Shown piece after piece: positions 8,618 through 17,744 of a DNA stretch of 64,000 nucleotides. The notes under the pieces are model-generated. The model was not told where the DNA came from. It saw only the letters and a list, made by a program, of their open reading frames with translations, and ran no database searches. A program made the translations under genes and the position numbers. This stretch comes from Paenibacillus aquistagni (GTDB lineage: Bacteria; Bacillota; Bacilli; Paenibacillales; Paenibacillaceae), in assembly GCF_900177815.1 (NCBI RefSeq), contig NZ_FXAZ01000002.1, positions 124,001 through 188,000 of the forward strand. The letters run 5' to 3'. The stretch's first letter is position 1; each line of letters opens with the position of its first letter.

Positions 8618-9526
8618 CTATTCCTTCGTCAAGTACCCTTGATCCTTCAAGTATTGGATGGCGACTTCGCGCTCACTTTTCTTCTCGATATCCACCTGAT
8701 AGCTGAGCTCAATCATGGTCTTCGCATCGATCTTGCCGATCAGCTCTTGAATAACCTGCTCAATCTCAGGATACGCCTGCAGCGCTTCTCCACGAATAAC
8801 CGGCGATGCATCAAATGGAGGGAAGAACTTCTTGTCATCCTCCAGCGTAATCAGGTCATATTCCTTCAGGCGCGGATCGGTGGAGTACGCAAGCACAATA
8901 TCCACCTGCTGATTGGATACTGCTTGATACACCAAGCTTTGCTCCATAGGGAACTCCTGCTTGAACTTGAAGCCATAGGCTTGCTGGAATGCCGGGTAGC
9001 CATCACTAGGACGTTCCAGCCATGTCGTATCCACGCCAAGGCGCAGATTGTCCGCATCCTTTTCGACGTCCGAGATCTTCTTGTAGCCTCTCTCCTCCGC
9101 CAGTTCTCTGCGAACCGTAAAAGCATACGTATTTTCAAATCCTAAGGAGTCCATCCACTCTAGATCAAAGGTCTTCTTGAAGCCTTCCTGCGCTTGCTTG
9201 AGCACCTCAGCTCTATCCTTTGTCTCTTCAATCGGGAAGTAGCCGTTGAAGATCTCGCCGCTGTAGAGCGTCCCGATATCAAGCTCTCCTTTGCGCAGTG
9301 ACGTTAAGATAAGCGGGCTCGCCGCAAGGTCTGGAATCACCTTGACATTAATGTCTGTGCGATCCTCGATCAATCCTTTATACATTTCAGCCAAGATCTT
9401 CGTTTCTGTAAAGGTCTGCGTCCCAATAATCACCTGATTGCTTGCGCCGCAGCCCGAGATAAGCGTCGTCATCGCAACCAACAGGGCAATGATACCGGCT
9501 GAAAGGGTTCTTCGTTGTCTTGTCAT
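8618..9526 (-). CDS. opuCC: Osmoprotectant-binding lipoprotein OpuCC
   Basis: A 302-residue lipoprotein with a signal helix and lipobox ISGCGAS, followed by an OpuAC-type binding fold with IIGTQTFTETKILAEMYKG and LRKGELDIGTLYSGE. It binds the osmolyte outside the membrane and delivers it to OpuCB/OpuCD. An AAGGAGAGG binding site precedes the ATG. It is the third gene of the operon; substrate specificity cannot be settled from this reading. Confidence 0.95.
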   Translation of the reverse strand: MTRQRRTLSAGIIALLVAMTTLISGCGASNQVIIGTQTFTETKILAEMYKGLIEDRTDINVKVIPDLAASPLILTSLRKGELDIGTLYSGEIFNGYFPIEETKDRAEVLKQAQEGFKKTFDLEWMDSLGFENTYAFTVRRELAEERGYKKISDVEKDADNLRLGVDTTWLERPSDGYPAFQQAYGFKFKQEFPMEQSLVYQAVSNQQVDIVLAYSTDPRLKEYDLITLEDDKKFFPPFDASPVIRGEALQAYPEIEQVIQELIGKIDAKTMIELSYQVDIEKKSEREVAIQYLKDQGYLTKE

Positions 9527-9547
9527 ATTCCGATACCTCTCCTTCTG

Positions 9548-10207
9548 TTAGGCTGTTGTTGCTGAGCTGGTGCGTCCATATTTTTTGGTCAACATGCGTT
9601 CCACCCAACCAAGCAGCGCATCTGTGAGAAGGGCAAGTACAATAGCCCCTAGAGCACCTGTAATAATAAGTTCCAATTTATTCGTTCCAAGTCCGGATAC
9701 GATCAGTTGACCCAGCCCGCCGGCACCAATCAAGGTAGCAAGTGTCGCCCAACTGATAATGTATACGGTCGTAATACGAACGCCCGACATGATATAGGGT
9801 AGCGACAGCGGCAGCTGAATCTTCAAGATCCGCTGCTTCGCATCATATCCAATCCCTCTAGCCGACTCCAGCACGCTTGGGTCCACAGATTGGAAGCCAT
9901 CGTACGTATTCCGTAATATCGGCATAATGGAGTACAAGAAGAGAGCAATAATTGCGGGCTTCAAGCCAATGCCTAGCAGCGGAATCAGGATAGCCAGCAG
10001 CGCAAGGCTCGGAATGGTCTGCAGCAGGTTCGCGATAAAGAATACGGCGCTGTTCAGCCATTTGAAGCGATTGTATACAAGCAGAATGCCTAGTGGAATG
10101 GAGATGATGCAGCCCAGCAGCACAGAAGACACGGTAATGATCAAGTGCTCCTGCAGCGCGATGCCGATGTCGCCTGCACGTTCTTGTAGAAAAGTAAGGA
10201 TGCTCAT
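9548..10207 (-). CDS. opuCB: Osmoprotectant ABC transporter permease OpuCB
   Basis: A 219-residue permease paralogous to OpuCD, with the same EAA-loop pattern (ESARGIGYDAKQRILKIQLP) and about five membrane helices. It is the second gene of the operon, only two bases past the opuCA stop, so translation is probably coupled. It pairs with OpuCD to form the translocation pore. Confidence 0.94.
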   Translation of the reverse strand: MSILTFLQERAGDIGIALQEHLIITVSSVLLGCIISIPLGILLVYNRFKWLNSAVFFIANLLQTIPSLALLAILIPLLGIGLKPAIIALFLYSIMPILRNTYDGFQSVDPSVLESARGIGYDAKQRILKIQLPLSLPYIMSGVRITTVYIISWATLATLIGAGGLGQLIVSGLGTNKLELIITGALGAIVLALLTDALLGWVERMLTKKYGRTSSATTA

Positions 10208-10209
10208 GC

Positions 10210-11400
10210 TTACGCCTCCTCTCCGAGGTTCGAGGCGAACTGTTCAACGATTGTAGGATAGACCTCGTTCAAGTGCTGAACGATACTACCACGCGTGAGC
10301 AATCCGACCAAGCGACCATCATCGTCTACAACCGCAAGATTGGTTAAGCGGGCGTTGCTCATAATCTCGACAGCCTCTGGCAGCGAAGTTCCTGGAGATA
10401 CCTGATATCCAATCGGCCGCATAATGTCCTTCACCGTCTTGTTCTCTTCGCCATATTGGTTCAAGAGACGATATATCGATACAATGCCCAGTAGCTTGCG
10501 CTGCTTATCGACGACAAACAAGCTGTCAACCTTGCGTCCGGACATAATCTTAATCGCTTCAGCAAGTCCACGGTTCGGTGTAACCGTAGCAGGCTGAGTC
10601 ACCATCACTTCGTCAACGGTCGAGACACGAATCGATTCAGGATCAATGCCGATCCCATCATTCATATCCCCGTCAAGACGCTTCTGGCCGATAAAGGTGC
10701 GCACAAAGTCATTGGCCGGATGCCTTAGAATGCTCTCTGGTGTACCGGTCTGAACAATCTCTCCATCCTTCATTAACACAATCGTATCCGCGACTTTAAT
10801 CGCTTCATCCATGTCATGCGTGACAAAAATAATGGTCTTATTCAATTCTTCCTGCAGACGAATAAGTTCATCCTGCAATTGCTCTCGGCTAATTGGGTCA
10901 AGTGCGCTAAAAGGCTCATCCATTAGAATAATATCGGGATCTGCAGCTAAAGCGCGAATAACGCCAATACGCTGCTGCTGCCCGCCGCTCAGTTCGGAAG
11001 GATAGCGGTCGCGGAATACTTCTGGGTCCAGATTCACCATGCGCATCAACTCTTCCACACGCGGTTCAATCTTTTTAGGGTCCCATTTTTTCAAGTGAGG
11101 AATGACGGCTACGTTTTTACCGATCGTCATATGCGGGAATAATCCTACGTTCTGAATCACATAGCCGATATTGCGTCTTAACTCAACGGGATTCTTCGTC
11201 ATAATGTCTTCCCCGTTAATCAATACTTTTCCAGATGAAGGTGTGATAAGTCGATTGATCAGCTTCATCGTCGTCGATTTACCACTGCCGCTCGGACCGA
11301 TAAATGCAGTCAATTCTCCCTTTTTAATCGTCAGATTGATATCCTTCAAGGCTTGGAAGCCGTCATCATATACCTTATTTACCTGTTGAAATTCAATCAT
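10210..11400 (-). CDS. opuCA: Osmoprotectant ABC transporter ATPase OpuCA with CBS domains
   Basis: About 396 residues. An ABC ATPase (about 1-250) has Walker A GPSGSGKSTT, signature LSGGQQQRIG and Walker B IILMDEPFSALD. Two CBS domains follow (about 265-395). CBS domains of OpuCA proteins are known in other Firmicutes to bind c-di-AMP, which inhibits uptake. The ATG at 11400 is preferred because GGTGA lies eight bases before it; an in-frame GTG at 11412 is an alternative. It is the first gene of opuCABCD, behind a c-di-AMP riboswitch and two terminators. Confidence 0.95.
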   Translation of the reverse strand: MIEFQQVNKVYDDGFQALKDINLTIKKGELTAFIGPSGSGKSTTMKLINRLITPSSGKVLINGEDIMTKNPVELRRNIGYVIQNVGLFPHMTIGKNVAVIPHLKKWDPKKIEPRVEELMRMVNLDPEVFRDRYPSELSGGQQQRIGVIRALAADPDIILMDEPFSALDPISREQLQDELIRLQEELNKTIIFVTHDMDEAIKVADTIVLMKDGEIVQTGTPESILRHPANDFVRTFIGQKRLDGDMNDGIGIDPESIRVSTVDEVMVTQPATVTPNRGLAEAIKIMSGRKVDSLFVVDKQRKLLGIVSIYRLLNQYGEENKTVKDIMRPIGYQVSPGTSLPEAVEIMSNARLTNLAVVDDDGRLVGLLTRGSIVQHLNEVYPTIVEQFASNLGEEA

Positions 11401-11530
11401 TCGCCAAGTCACCCCACTGCTGTTTTTTGTCTAATTTACCTTTACACGCATTATTTAGACTTTAAACACATTTTTGTATAAAAAATCATCTATTCTCTGT
11501 TCTACCCACTCCCTATGCTTTGTTATGTCC

Positions 11531-11588
11531 AAAAAAGAAAAACCCTAACAAGAAGATGATTAAATCCTAATCACCTTGATGCTAGGGT
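11531..11588 (-). terminator. Second intrinsic terminator in the opuC leader
   Basis: On the minus strand a long hairpin pairs ACCCTA (11588-11583) with TAGGGT (11547-11542), with further pairing of TGATTA/TAATCA inside. It is followed by TTTTT, C and TTTTTT. It sits between the first terminator and opuCA, so read-through must pass both. Confidence 0.88.
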
Positions 11589-11600
11589 CTATAAGAATAG

Positions 11601-11622
11601 AAAAAGCCTGAGTCACTCAGGC
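11601..11622 (-). terminator. First terminator: expression platform of the c-di-AMP riboswitch
   Basis: On the minus strand GCCTGA and TCAGGC (11622-11606) form a compact stem within an 8-1-8 palindrome. TTTTT follows (11605-11601). It lies about 25 nt past the aptamer, a normal distance for a riboswitch expression platform. Confidence 0.9.
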
Positions 11623-11644
11623 CATCAATTCCACATGTTCACAT

Positions 11645-11760
11645 GACCCATCTCCTGCTGACGAGGTTAGCTGACGGACTCGGAAAAGATGGTTTCCTAC
11701 ACAGCTTGCCTGTGATTCGCCCCAAAACGTGGTTCCCCCGCTTTTCTTCACAACGAAAGA
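11645..11760 (-). promoter_or_regulatory. c-di-AMP riboswitch (ydaO/yuaA class)
   Basis: Reading the minus strand, the conserved ydaO-class blocks appear in order: CGGGGGAACC, GGGGCGAATC, a helix ACAGGCAAGCTGTGT, AGGAAACCATCTTTTCCGAG, and TCCGTCAGCTAACCTCG, closing with GGAGATGG pairing to CCATCT. These match the core of the known B. subtilis ydaO aptamer, including GACAGCUAAC-like and GGGGnnAAUC elements. It is followed by an intrinsic terminator and then opuCABCD. In known members, c-di-AMP binding promotes termination, so high c-di-AMP should shut off osmolyte import. Confidence 0.93.
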
Positions 11761-11777
11761 AAATTAAGCATATATCT

Positions 11778-11806
11778 AGGGTATTAAATATTTGAATATT
11801 TGTCAA
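11778..11806 (-). promoter_or_regulatory. Promoter for the c-di-AMP riboswitch-opuC transcript
   Basis: On the minus strand, TTGACA (11806-11801) and TACCCT (11783-11778) are separated by 17 bp. The predicted start, near 11771, falls just before the aptamer. Confidence 0.75.
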
Positions 11807-11906
11807 CCCTAATATCCGATTTAGCTGATCGAAATTAACAACAATCATACTGCATGCAATCAAAAAGATGGTAACAGGAATGATCGGCAAGCAGCGCAGG
11901 CTTCTC

Positions 11907-12422
11907 CTAACGCTTGCTTGCTTTTGTCCAGAATCCGCCATGGAATTGTGTTGGCTCGAAGGTGACAATGAATGCTTTGGGATCAATGCCGACAATGGTC
12001 TGATACAGCTTTGCTTGGTTTTTGCGTCTAGCCAGCACTTCGAGCATCAGGCGTTCGCCATCGCGTCCATACCCCATCCAAGTCGTTACCCCATAGCCCA
12101 GATCACGAAGTTGATTTGGCAGGGTGCTGCGAGGATCGTTAATGATAACACGCAGTGTGACGTAGCCAAGAGCCAGCTTGTTTTCAATCCATGAACCTGT
12201 CAACACGCCAAGCCCATATCCAGCAGCATAGACGATCAAGCTGATCGGTTGATCCAAATACTTAAGCACCATGTTCAAACCAAGTACATAGATGGTAATC
12301 TCAACAAATGCGATGCAAGCAGCCAAATATTTCTGGCCTTTTAAAGTCAAGATCATCCGCAGCGTAAAGCAGGAGACATAGACAATCTGAATCAAAAATA
12401 TCGTTCCTAACAGGCCTAACAA
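11907..12422 (-). CDS. UPF0316 / DUF2179 family membrane protein (YebE-like)
   Basis: A 171-residue protein with three N-terminal membrane helices (about 2-22, 32-52 and 59-80), then a cytoplasmic DUF2179 domain (about 85-160; VTLRVIINDP, RDLGYGVTTWMGYGRDGE). This is the layout of UPF0316 proteins. The start is TTG at 12422, preceded by AAGGGGGGAAG. The role is unknown. The opuC promoter begins about 100 bp downstream on the same strand, with no clear terminator between. Confidence 0.88.
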   Translation of the reverse strand: MLGLLGTIFLIQIVYVSCFTLRMILTLKGQKYLAACIAFVEITIYVLGLNMVLKYLDQPISLIVYAAGYGLGVLTGSWIENKLALGYVTLRVIINDPRSTLPNQLRDLGYGVTTWMGYGRDGERLMLEVLARRKNQAKLYQTIVGIDPKAFIVTFEPTQFHGGFWTKASKR

Positions 12423-12595
12423 GGACTTCCCCCCTTACAACCGCAAGGCACTCATAGCCGCGCGTTCATTTCCATTACCCATTTTTCCTGCGTCTCAATC
12501 AAAAAGATATGAAACGGCCTGCCACCATCAGCGTAGAAGGCTATACATGGAAGGATTGACCACAAGCGATAGCCGTATACGAAAGGAAGTAGAGA

Positions 12596-13492
12596 ATGCC
12601 ATATACAGAGTCGACAAGCCAGCTCGAACTTGAGCTTGATCAGATAAAAAAGTGGGAGAACGACCAACGGAATTTATGGTTTTGGGAAAAAATCGGCCGA
12701 ATGCCCTTCCAGCTGCTTGATCGCCTGACTCCAAAGGCCATCCAGCGCAAGCTCGGCTCCTTGCTCGACGAGCTTGGCAGCTATGTGCAGACTGGTGGTA
12801 AGTATCTTGTATCTGAGCAGCACGTGATGAAGAAGCTGCAACAAAACGCAATCAAGCACTGCGGACAAGCTTTACCCGCTGCAGCTGCAGATAAGGGTCA
12901 TGCGGATACGAATCCGACTCACCCTTCAATCGCATTCGCAAGACAGCTCCCGCTTGCCGTGCGCGATAGGACAGCCGAGCAGCTGCGCGAGGAGCTCAAG
13001 CATGTTGCTTCGCTTCAAGGCGCTGCAACAGGCGTAGGCGGCATATTTACTTTAAGCATCGATATTCCAGCTATGCTTGGCATGTCGCTGAAAGTCATAC
13101 AAGAAACGGCCTTCGCCTATGGCTTTGACCCTAATCAGCAGCATGAGCGAGCCTTTGTCGTGAAATGCCTGCAGTTCGTCTCTTCTGATATCGTTGGCAA
13201 GCAAGCCATTCTGAAGGAATTGTCTGAGTACGAGGATGAAGCAAGAAGCAGGGAAACGTTATCGGTGATTCAAGGATGGAGGGAGACGGTCATCGCTTTT
13301 ACGGATAATATCGGCTGGAAGAAGCTTTTTCAGATCATTCCTATCGCAGGGATTGCCATCGGCTCCATCATGAATCGCTCCCATATTCATGATGTGGCAG
13401 AAACCGCTCAGATGATGTATAAGAAGCGCGCGATTCATTCCATGCTCAGAGAAAGAAAACGATTGGAAGACGAAGCGGCAGCATGCGATTAG
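12596..13492 (+). CDS. EcsC family protein
   Basis: A 298-residue protein with an EcsC domain: an acidic N-terminal helix with WENDQRNLWFWEKIGRMPF, then glycine-rich GAATGVGGIFTLSIDIPAML and, near the end, a GIAIGSIMNR segment. EcsC proteins are poorly understood; the name comes from the Ecs transporter locus. It has no signal peptide. It stands alone on the plus strand and converges on cobQ, sharing a terminator with it. Confidence 0.86.
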   Translation: MPYTESTSQLELELDQIKKWENDQRNLWFWEKIGRMPFQLLDRLTPKAIQRKLGSLLDELGSYVQTGGKYLVSEQHVMKKLQQNAIKHCGQALPAAAADKGHADTNPTHPSIAFARQLPLAVRDRTAEQLREELKHVASLQGAATGVGGIFTLSIDIPAMLGMSLKVIQETAFAYGFDPNQQHERAFVVKCLQFVSSDIVGKQAILKELSEYEDEARSRETLSVIQGWRETVIAFTDNIGWKKLFQIIPIAGIAIGSIMNRSHIHDVAETAQMMYKKRAIHSMLRERKRLEDEAAACD

Positions 13493-13575
13493 CACGGCTT
13501 TATGGAAGCTGATATCAAAATGGATAGAGACTGCATGAAGATAGGAACTCTCTCCTCTTCTACTCATGAATATGA

Positions 13576-13609
13576 CAAGGACCATCGCATGATGCCGCGA
13601 TGGTCCTTG
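13576..13609. terminator. Bidirectional terminator between EcsC gene and cobQ
   Basis: A 13-bp perfect stem pairs CAAGGACCATCGC (13576-13588) with GCGATGGTCCTTG (13597-13609) around an 8-nt loop. It lies between two convergent genes. The T-tracts are poor on both sides. Confidence 0.75.
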
Positions 13610-13621
13610 TCTTGCAGAATC

Positions 13622-15226
13622 TCAGCTTATAATGCTGTATATCCGTTCCATGTCTAGATGCGCTCTCGCTAAGTCCGCTAGTCGATCAAAGGCTTGTTCG
13701 CGCTGCTCCTGATAGTGAAGCATGAGCGGCAGAGGCTCTATTCCTTTGCTCTCTCGAACCATATTGAGCCACTGCCTGCGGAATGCATCGTTATGGAATA
13801 TGCCATGCAGATAGGTTCCAAACACATAGCCGTCCTCGCTGAGCGTCCCATCAAGCAGCGCCTCGCCTTGCTCCATCTCGGACACATTTAGGTTCGACAG
13901 CTCTAGCAGGCCTCTACGCTGCTCGATGCCTCCATCCTCATCCACATGGGATGTTCCCATATGAATCTCATACCCTTGAACAGCAATGCCGCGCATGGAG
14001 CCCCACTTATGGTGCAGGCTGACAACCGTCCCTGCCACCTGTTCAGTACGCTTCTCAAGCGTAAAGGTTGTGCGAAGCGGCAGCAGACCTAGCCCTGCAA
14101 CTTTGGTGCCTGCCTCCGTCTCTACTCCATGCGGATCAGCAAGGGAACGCCCCAGCATCTGATAGCCGCCGCATATGCCGGCCACCCATGTCTTTTTGCC
14201 AAGCTGCGCGCGTCTGCTGCGAATCTGCTCAATACCTGCCGCAAGTCCAGAGGCTTGCAGCCACTCCAGATCTGCAATGGTGCTCTTTGTTCCCGGCAGG
14301 ATGATGATATCCGGATCACCTAGCTCGTCAAGACGTCGTACATAGCGGACGCGAACATCGTGCTCGGCATTCAGCGGATCGATATCGGTAAAGTTGGAGA
14401 TGCGCGGCAGCGCCATTACCGCAATATCAATATCATTTTCCGGGTCCACTCTTCCCTTCCACTGAGCAAGCTGCACCGAATCCTCCGCTTCAATATCCAG
14501 ATCGTCCGCATATGGCAGCACGCCTAATACAGGCTTGCCTGTACGCTCTTCAAGCCAATCCAGCCCCGGACGAAGCAGCTCCACATCGCCACGGAACTTA
14601 TTGATGATAAAGCCGATGACCCGGTCGCGTTCTGCCGGTTCAAGCAGCTCCAATGTGCCGACAATCGACGCGAATACGCCGCCGCGATCAATATCCGCCA
14701 CGAGAATAACCGGCGCCTCCGCCCATGCCGCCATATTCATATTGACGATATCATTGTGCTTAAGATTAATCTCGGCAGGACTCCCTGCTCCCTCCATGAC
14801 CACAAGATCATAATCAGCCTTTAGGCGTTCTACAGCCGCCGTCACAATCTCCTTAGCCGTAGGGAGAAAGTCGGTGCGATAATTGCGCGCGCTCATGTTC
14901 AGGTAAGGCTTGCCATGCACCACCACTTGTGACTGCATGTCCTGCATCGGCTTAATCAAGACCGGATTCATATCCGTGGTCGCCATAATGCCACAGGCCT
15001 CGGCCTGAACGCCCTGAGCGCGTCCAATCTCCTTGCCGTCTGGGGTGACATAAGAGTTCAGCGCCATATTTTGCGATTTGAACGGAGCGACCTTATAGCC
15101 ATCCTGCTTGAAGATGCGGCAAAGCGCTGTGGTAACCACACTTTTTCCAACATCCGAGGCCGTTCCCTGCAGCATGATGGCACGCCCGCGCGCTCTAGTT
15201 GATTGCTTCTGATGTGCGTCTGCCAT
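13622..15226 (-). CDS. cobQ: Cobyric acid synthase
   Basis: A 534-residue glutamine-dependent amidase that converts adenosylcobyrinic acid a,c-diamide to adenosylcobyric acid. The N-terminal dethiobiotin-synthetase-like domain has GTASDVGKSVVTTALCR and FKSQNMALNSYVT. The C-terminal triad glutaminase has the nucleophile in GICGGYQMLG and the histidine in GTYLHGIFHN. It is the last gene of the riboswitch-led btuFCD-cobTUSQ run, 15 bp after cobS. Its presence fits late corrinoid amidation even though no ring-synthesis gene is in view. Confidence 0.97.
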   Translation of the reverse strand: MADAHQKQSTRARGRAIMLQGTASDVGKSVVTTALCRIFKQDGYKVAPFKSQNMALNSYVTPDGKEIGRAQGVQAEACGIMATTDMNPVLIKPMQDMQSQVVVHGKPYLNMSARNYRTDFLPTAKEIVTAAVERLKADYDLVVMEGAGSPAEINLKHNDIVNMNMAAWAEAPVILVADIDRGGVFASIVGTLELLEPAERDRVIGFIINKFRGDVELLRPGLDWLEERTGKPVLGVLPYADDLDIEAEDSVQLAQWKGRVDPENDIDIAVMALPRISNFTDIDPLNAEHDVRVRYVRRLDELGDPDIIILPGTKSTIADLEWLQASGLAAGIEQIRSRRAQLGKKTWVAGICGGYQMLGRSLADPHGVETEAGTKVAGLGLLPLRTTFTLEKRTEQVAGTVVSLHHKWGSMRGIAVQGYEIHMGTSHVDEDGGIEQRRGLLELSNLNVSEMEQGEALLDGTLSEDGYVFGTYLHGIFHNDAFRRQWLNMVRESKGIEPLPLMLHYQEQREQAFDRLADLARAHLDMERIYSIIS

Positions 15227-15240
15227 GATATCCCTTCTTT

Positions 15241-16071
15241 CTACCCTTGAATGTTCAGATTCATGACGACAGCCATGAAGAGGAGCGTCAGCGTCAGCTC
15301 CGCAATGCAGCCGTAAGTATCTCCCGTTAAGCCGCCGAGCTTGCGCGAGATCCCTCTAGCAAGCAGAAAGGAAAGCGCCAAGCTGACCAGCAAAAACAAG
15401 AGTAAAAAGATCATAGGACGAAGATGCCACTGCTCCATTCCGCTTAGCAGGCCAATGGGAGACAGCCAAGCGCTATCTGCAAACAGCGCAAGAGCTGCGA
15501 AGAAGCTTAACAAGAGAAAAGACACAACCAAATAACTGCCCTTGATCCCATGAAACAGCACACCAAGTCCCGAATCCGCTCTGGCATGCGGCTCCTTGGC
15601 AATCGCCCACACCATGGCGAAGCGGCTCCCGAGGAATGGCAGGACGATAAAGAGTCCCCACACATCATGCTCAAGCAGCGCAGCAACCAAGGACCACTGC
15701 AGCAGCAGCACAATAAAGCAGACGATGACTCCCATTGCCCCTACTCGGCTGTCTTTCATAATCTCAAGAATGCGTTCAACCGTTCGGCCGCTTAATAATC
15801 CATCTGCTGTATCCATTAATCCGTCCAGATGCAGGCCTCCTGTCATCATGATCATGACAACCAGAACGAATGCAGCAGCCGGCCATGGCGGAAGCAGGCT
15901 GCCAAACAGCAGTCCTGCTCCCCATGTGATCAAACCTATAAACAAGCCTGTGATTGGAAAAAATACCGTGCTTCGCTTCAGAATCTCCGGTGTAAATGGA
16001 ACCTGAACCGGCATCGGAATACGCGTAAGGAACTGGATGGATGCTACGAAGGCCTGCAGCCACTTTTTCAT
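15241..16071 (-). CDS. cobS: Adenosylcobinamide-GDP ribazoletransferase (cobalamin synthase)
   Basis: A 276-residue membrane enzyme with about seven helices and the family motif GGLHLDGLMDTADGL (about residues 78-92), whose acidic residues bind Mg. It joins adenosylcobinamide-GDP to alpha-ribazole (or its phosphate) to form cobalamin. It overlaps cobU by four bases and precedes cobQ by 14. Confidence 0.96.
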   Translation of the reverse strand: MKKWLQAFVASIQFLTRIPMPVQVPFTPEILKRSTVFFPITGLFIGLITWGAGLLFGSLLPPWPAAAFVLVVMIMMTGGLHLDGLMDTADGLLSGRTVERILEIMKDSRVGAMGVIVCFIVLLLQWSLVAALLEHDVWGLFIVLPFLGSRFAMVWAIAKEPHARADSGLGVLFHGIKGSYLVVSFLLLSFFAALALFADSAWLSPIGLLSGMEQWHLRPMIFLLLFLLVSLALSFLLARGISRKLGGLTGDTYGCIAELTLTLLFMAVVMNLNIQG

Positions 16072-16625
16072 AGCTCCACCATCCGCTTCTTAAGCTCGAT
16101 CGGAATGCCTGCTGTTACCAGATAAGCCTCCTCAGCAAGCCGCGCAATCTGCTGATTCAGACGTCCCGCCGCATCGCGGAATATACGGCCAAGCTTATAA
16201 GCTGGGACAACGCCGCTGCCGACTTCATTCGATACAAATACGACTGTACCTGCATACACACTTGCGGCATCAACCAATTCCTGCATCCGTTCATGCAAGC
16301 GCGCCTCGCCTTGAGGCTCGTTCTCTAACGCAAGCAGTTCATTCGACAGCCACACTGTCAAGCAATCAACAAGCACTGTCTTTGCCTTGCAGGATCGAAG
16401 AAAGCCCGGCAGGTTCAGCGGGCATTCCGCTGTATCCCAGTCATAGTTCGCTTCGCTTCGCTCCTGCTGATGTAAGGCAATGCGCTCGCGCATCTCGTCA
16501 TCCAGCGCTTCTGCTGTCGCCACGTACAAGGCGCCTTCGGGTGAATGCTTGCGCACATAAGCCTCCGCAAAGGTGCTCTTGCCGCTCCTTGCTCCTCCTG
16601 TTACAAAGACGACCCTGCCGCTCAT
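16068..16625 (-). CDS. cobU: Adenosylcobinamide kinase / guanylyltransferase
   Basis: A 185-residue bifunctional enzyme that phosphorylates adenosylcobinamide and transfers GMP to it. The P-loop is VTGGARSGKSTFAE near the N-terminus, and FVSNEVGSGVVP is the second family motif. The ATG at 16625 was chosen because it directly overlaps the cobT stop (TAATG) and puts the P-loop at residue ~10; a longer open frame upstream lies inside cobT. Confidence 0.96.
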   Translation of the reverse strand: MSGRVVFVTGGARSGKSTFAEAYVRKHSPEGALYVATAEALDDEMRERIALHQQERSEANYDWDTAECPLNLPGFLRSCKAKTVLVDCLTVWLSNELLALENEPQGEARLHERMQELVDAASVYAGTVVFVSNEVGSGVVPAYKLGRIFRDAAGRLNQQIARLAEEAYLVTAGIPIELKKRMVEL

Positions 16626-17680
16626 TACGCTTCCTCTTTCCCAGAGACACCCGCTTCGGCAAAGGTCGCCATCTCGCGCATAATCAGGCACGCAGCATCA
16701 ATCATCTGGAACATGAGCGCAGCGCCTGTTCCCTCGCCTAATCGCATATTCATATGCAACGGTGCGGTCAGCTCAAGCTGCTGCAGCAGCGACTGATGGC
16801 CTTGCTCCTCGGAAAGATGGGAGCCGATCAGGTAAGGCTTGACTTCTGGAGCCAAGCTTGCCGCAAGCAGTGCAGCCGCAGTCGAGATAAAGCCATCAAT
16901 CACAACAGGAGCGCCATGGCTCGCTGCGCCAAGAATGACCCCAACAAGCCCCGCGATCTCAAGCCCGCCAATCTTGGCAAGCACATCAAGGGCATCCTTC
17001 GGATCTGGCTTGTTCACCTCTAACGCACGACGAACAACGTTGCATTTATGCTTCCACTGCTCATCGCCAATGCCAGTGCCTCGACCAACCGCTGCTTCAG
17101 GCGTAATGCCAGTCATCGCACACAGGATCGCAGCGCTTGCCGTTGTGTTGCCGATCCCCATCTCGCCAGTCGCAAACATGGTGTAGCCCTGCTGCGCCAG
17201 CTCCGATACGGTATCGATGCCAGCCTGTACCGCTGCAATCGCTTCTTCATTCGTCATAGCCGGGCCTTGTGCCATGTTGTCCGTTCCATGCTTCACCTTG
17301 CGAGAGATCAGCTTCGGATGCGTAAGCTCTGCATTTACGCCTACATCTACACAGAACACATCGGCACGAGCTGCCCGTGCCAGCACGTTAACAGCAGCCC
17401 CGCCATGGAGAAAATTAAGCACCATCTGCGGTGTAACTTCAGCCGGAAATGCGCTGACGCCTTCCGCGACAACGCCATGATCCGCTGCCATTACAACCAC
17501 GGCCTTTTTCTCGAAGAATGGCTTTGCTTCACCCGTTGCTGCTGCGAGTTGTAAAGACAACCGCTCCAGCACGCCTAGACTTCCTGGCGGCTTCGTCAAT
17601 TGATTTTGATGGTCAAGAGCAGCATTTCTGGCCTCTTCTGTTACTGCTGGAATTGTTGGAATCCAAGATAATTGTGTCAT
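16625..17680 (-). CDS. cobT: Nicotinate-nucleotide-dimethylbenzimidazole phosphoribosyltransferase
   Basis: A 351-residue enzyme that makes alpha-ribazole phosphate, the lower ligand of cobalamin. Visible motifs are LTKPPGSLGVLE, ADHGVVAEGVSAFP, GEMGIGNTTASAA and the catalytic-Glu motif RLGEGTGAAL. The ATG at 17680 has GGAGAG nine bases upstream; the frame opens at a GTG at 17701. It lies in the btuFCD-cobTUSQ run; 64 bp separate it from btuD. No bluB-like gene for the benzimidazole base is in the window. Confidence 0.96.
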   Translation of the reverse strand: MTQLSWIPTIPAVTEEARNAALDHQNQLTKPPGSLGVLERLSLQLAAATGEAKPFFEKKAVVVMAADHGVVAEGVSAFPAEVTPQMVLNFLHGGAAVNVLARAARADVFCVDVGVNAELTHPKLISRKVKHGTDNMAQGPAMTNEEAIAAVQAGIDTVSELAQQGYTMFATGEMGIGNTTASAAILCAMTGITPEAAVGRGTGIGDEQWKHKCNVVRRALEVNKPDPKDALDVLAKIGGLEIAGLVGVILGAASHGAPVVIDGFISTAAALLAASLAPEVKPYLIGSHLSEEQGHQSLLQQLELTAPLHMNMRLGEGTGAALMFQMIDAACLIMREMATFAEAGVSGKEEA

Positions 17681-17744
17681 GTCTATCTCTCCATTCGTCA
17701 CGTAATTGATCGTAATTCAGCTATGAGGTCTGTTCGTAACGTTG

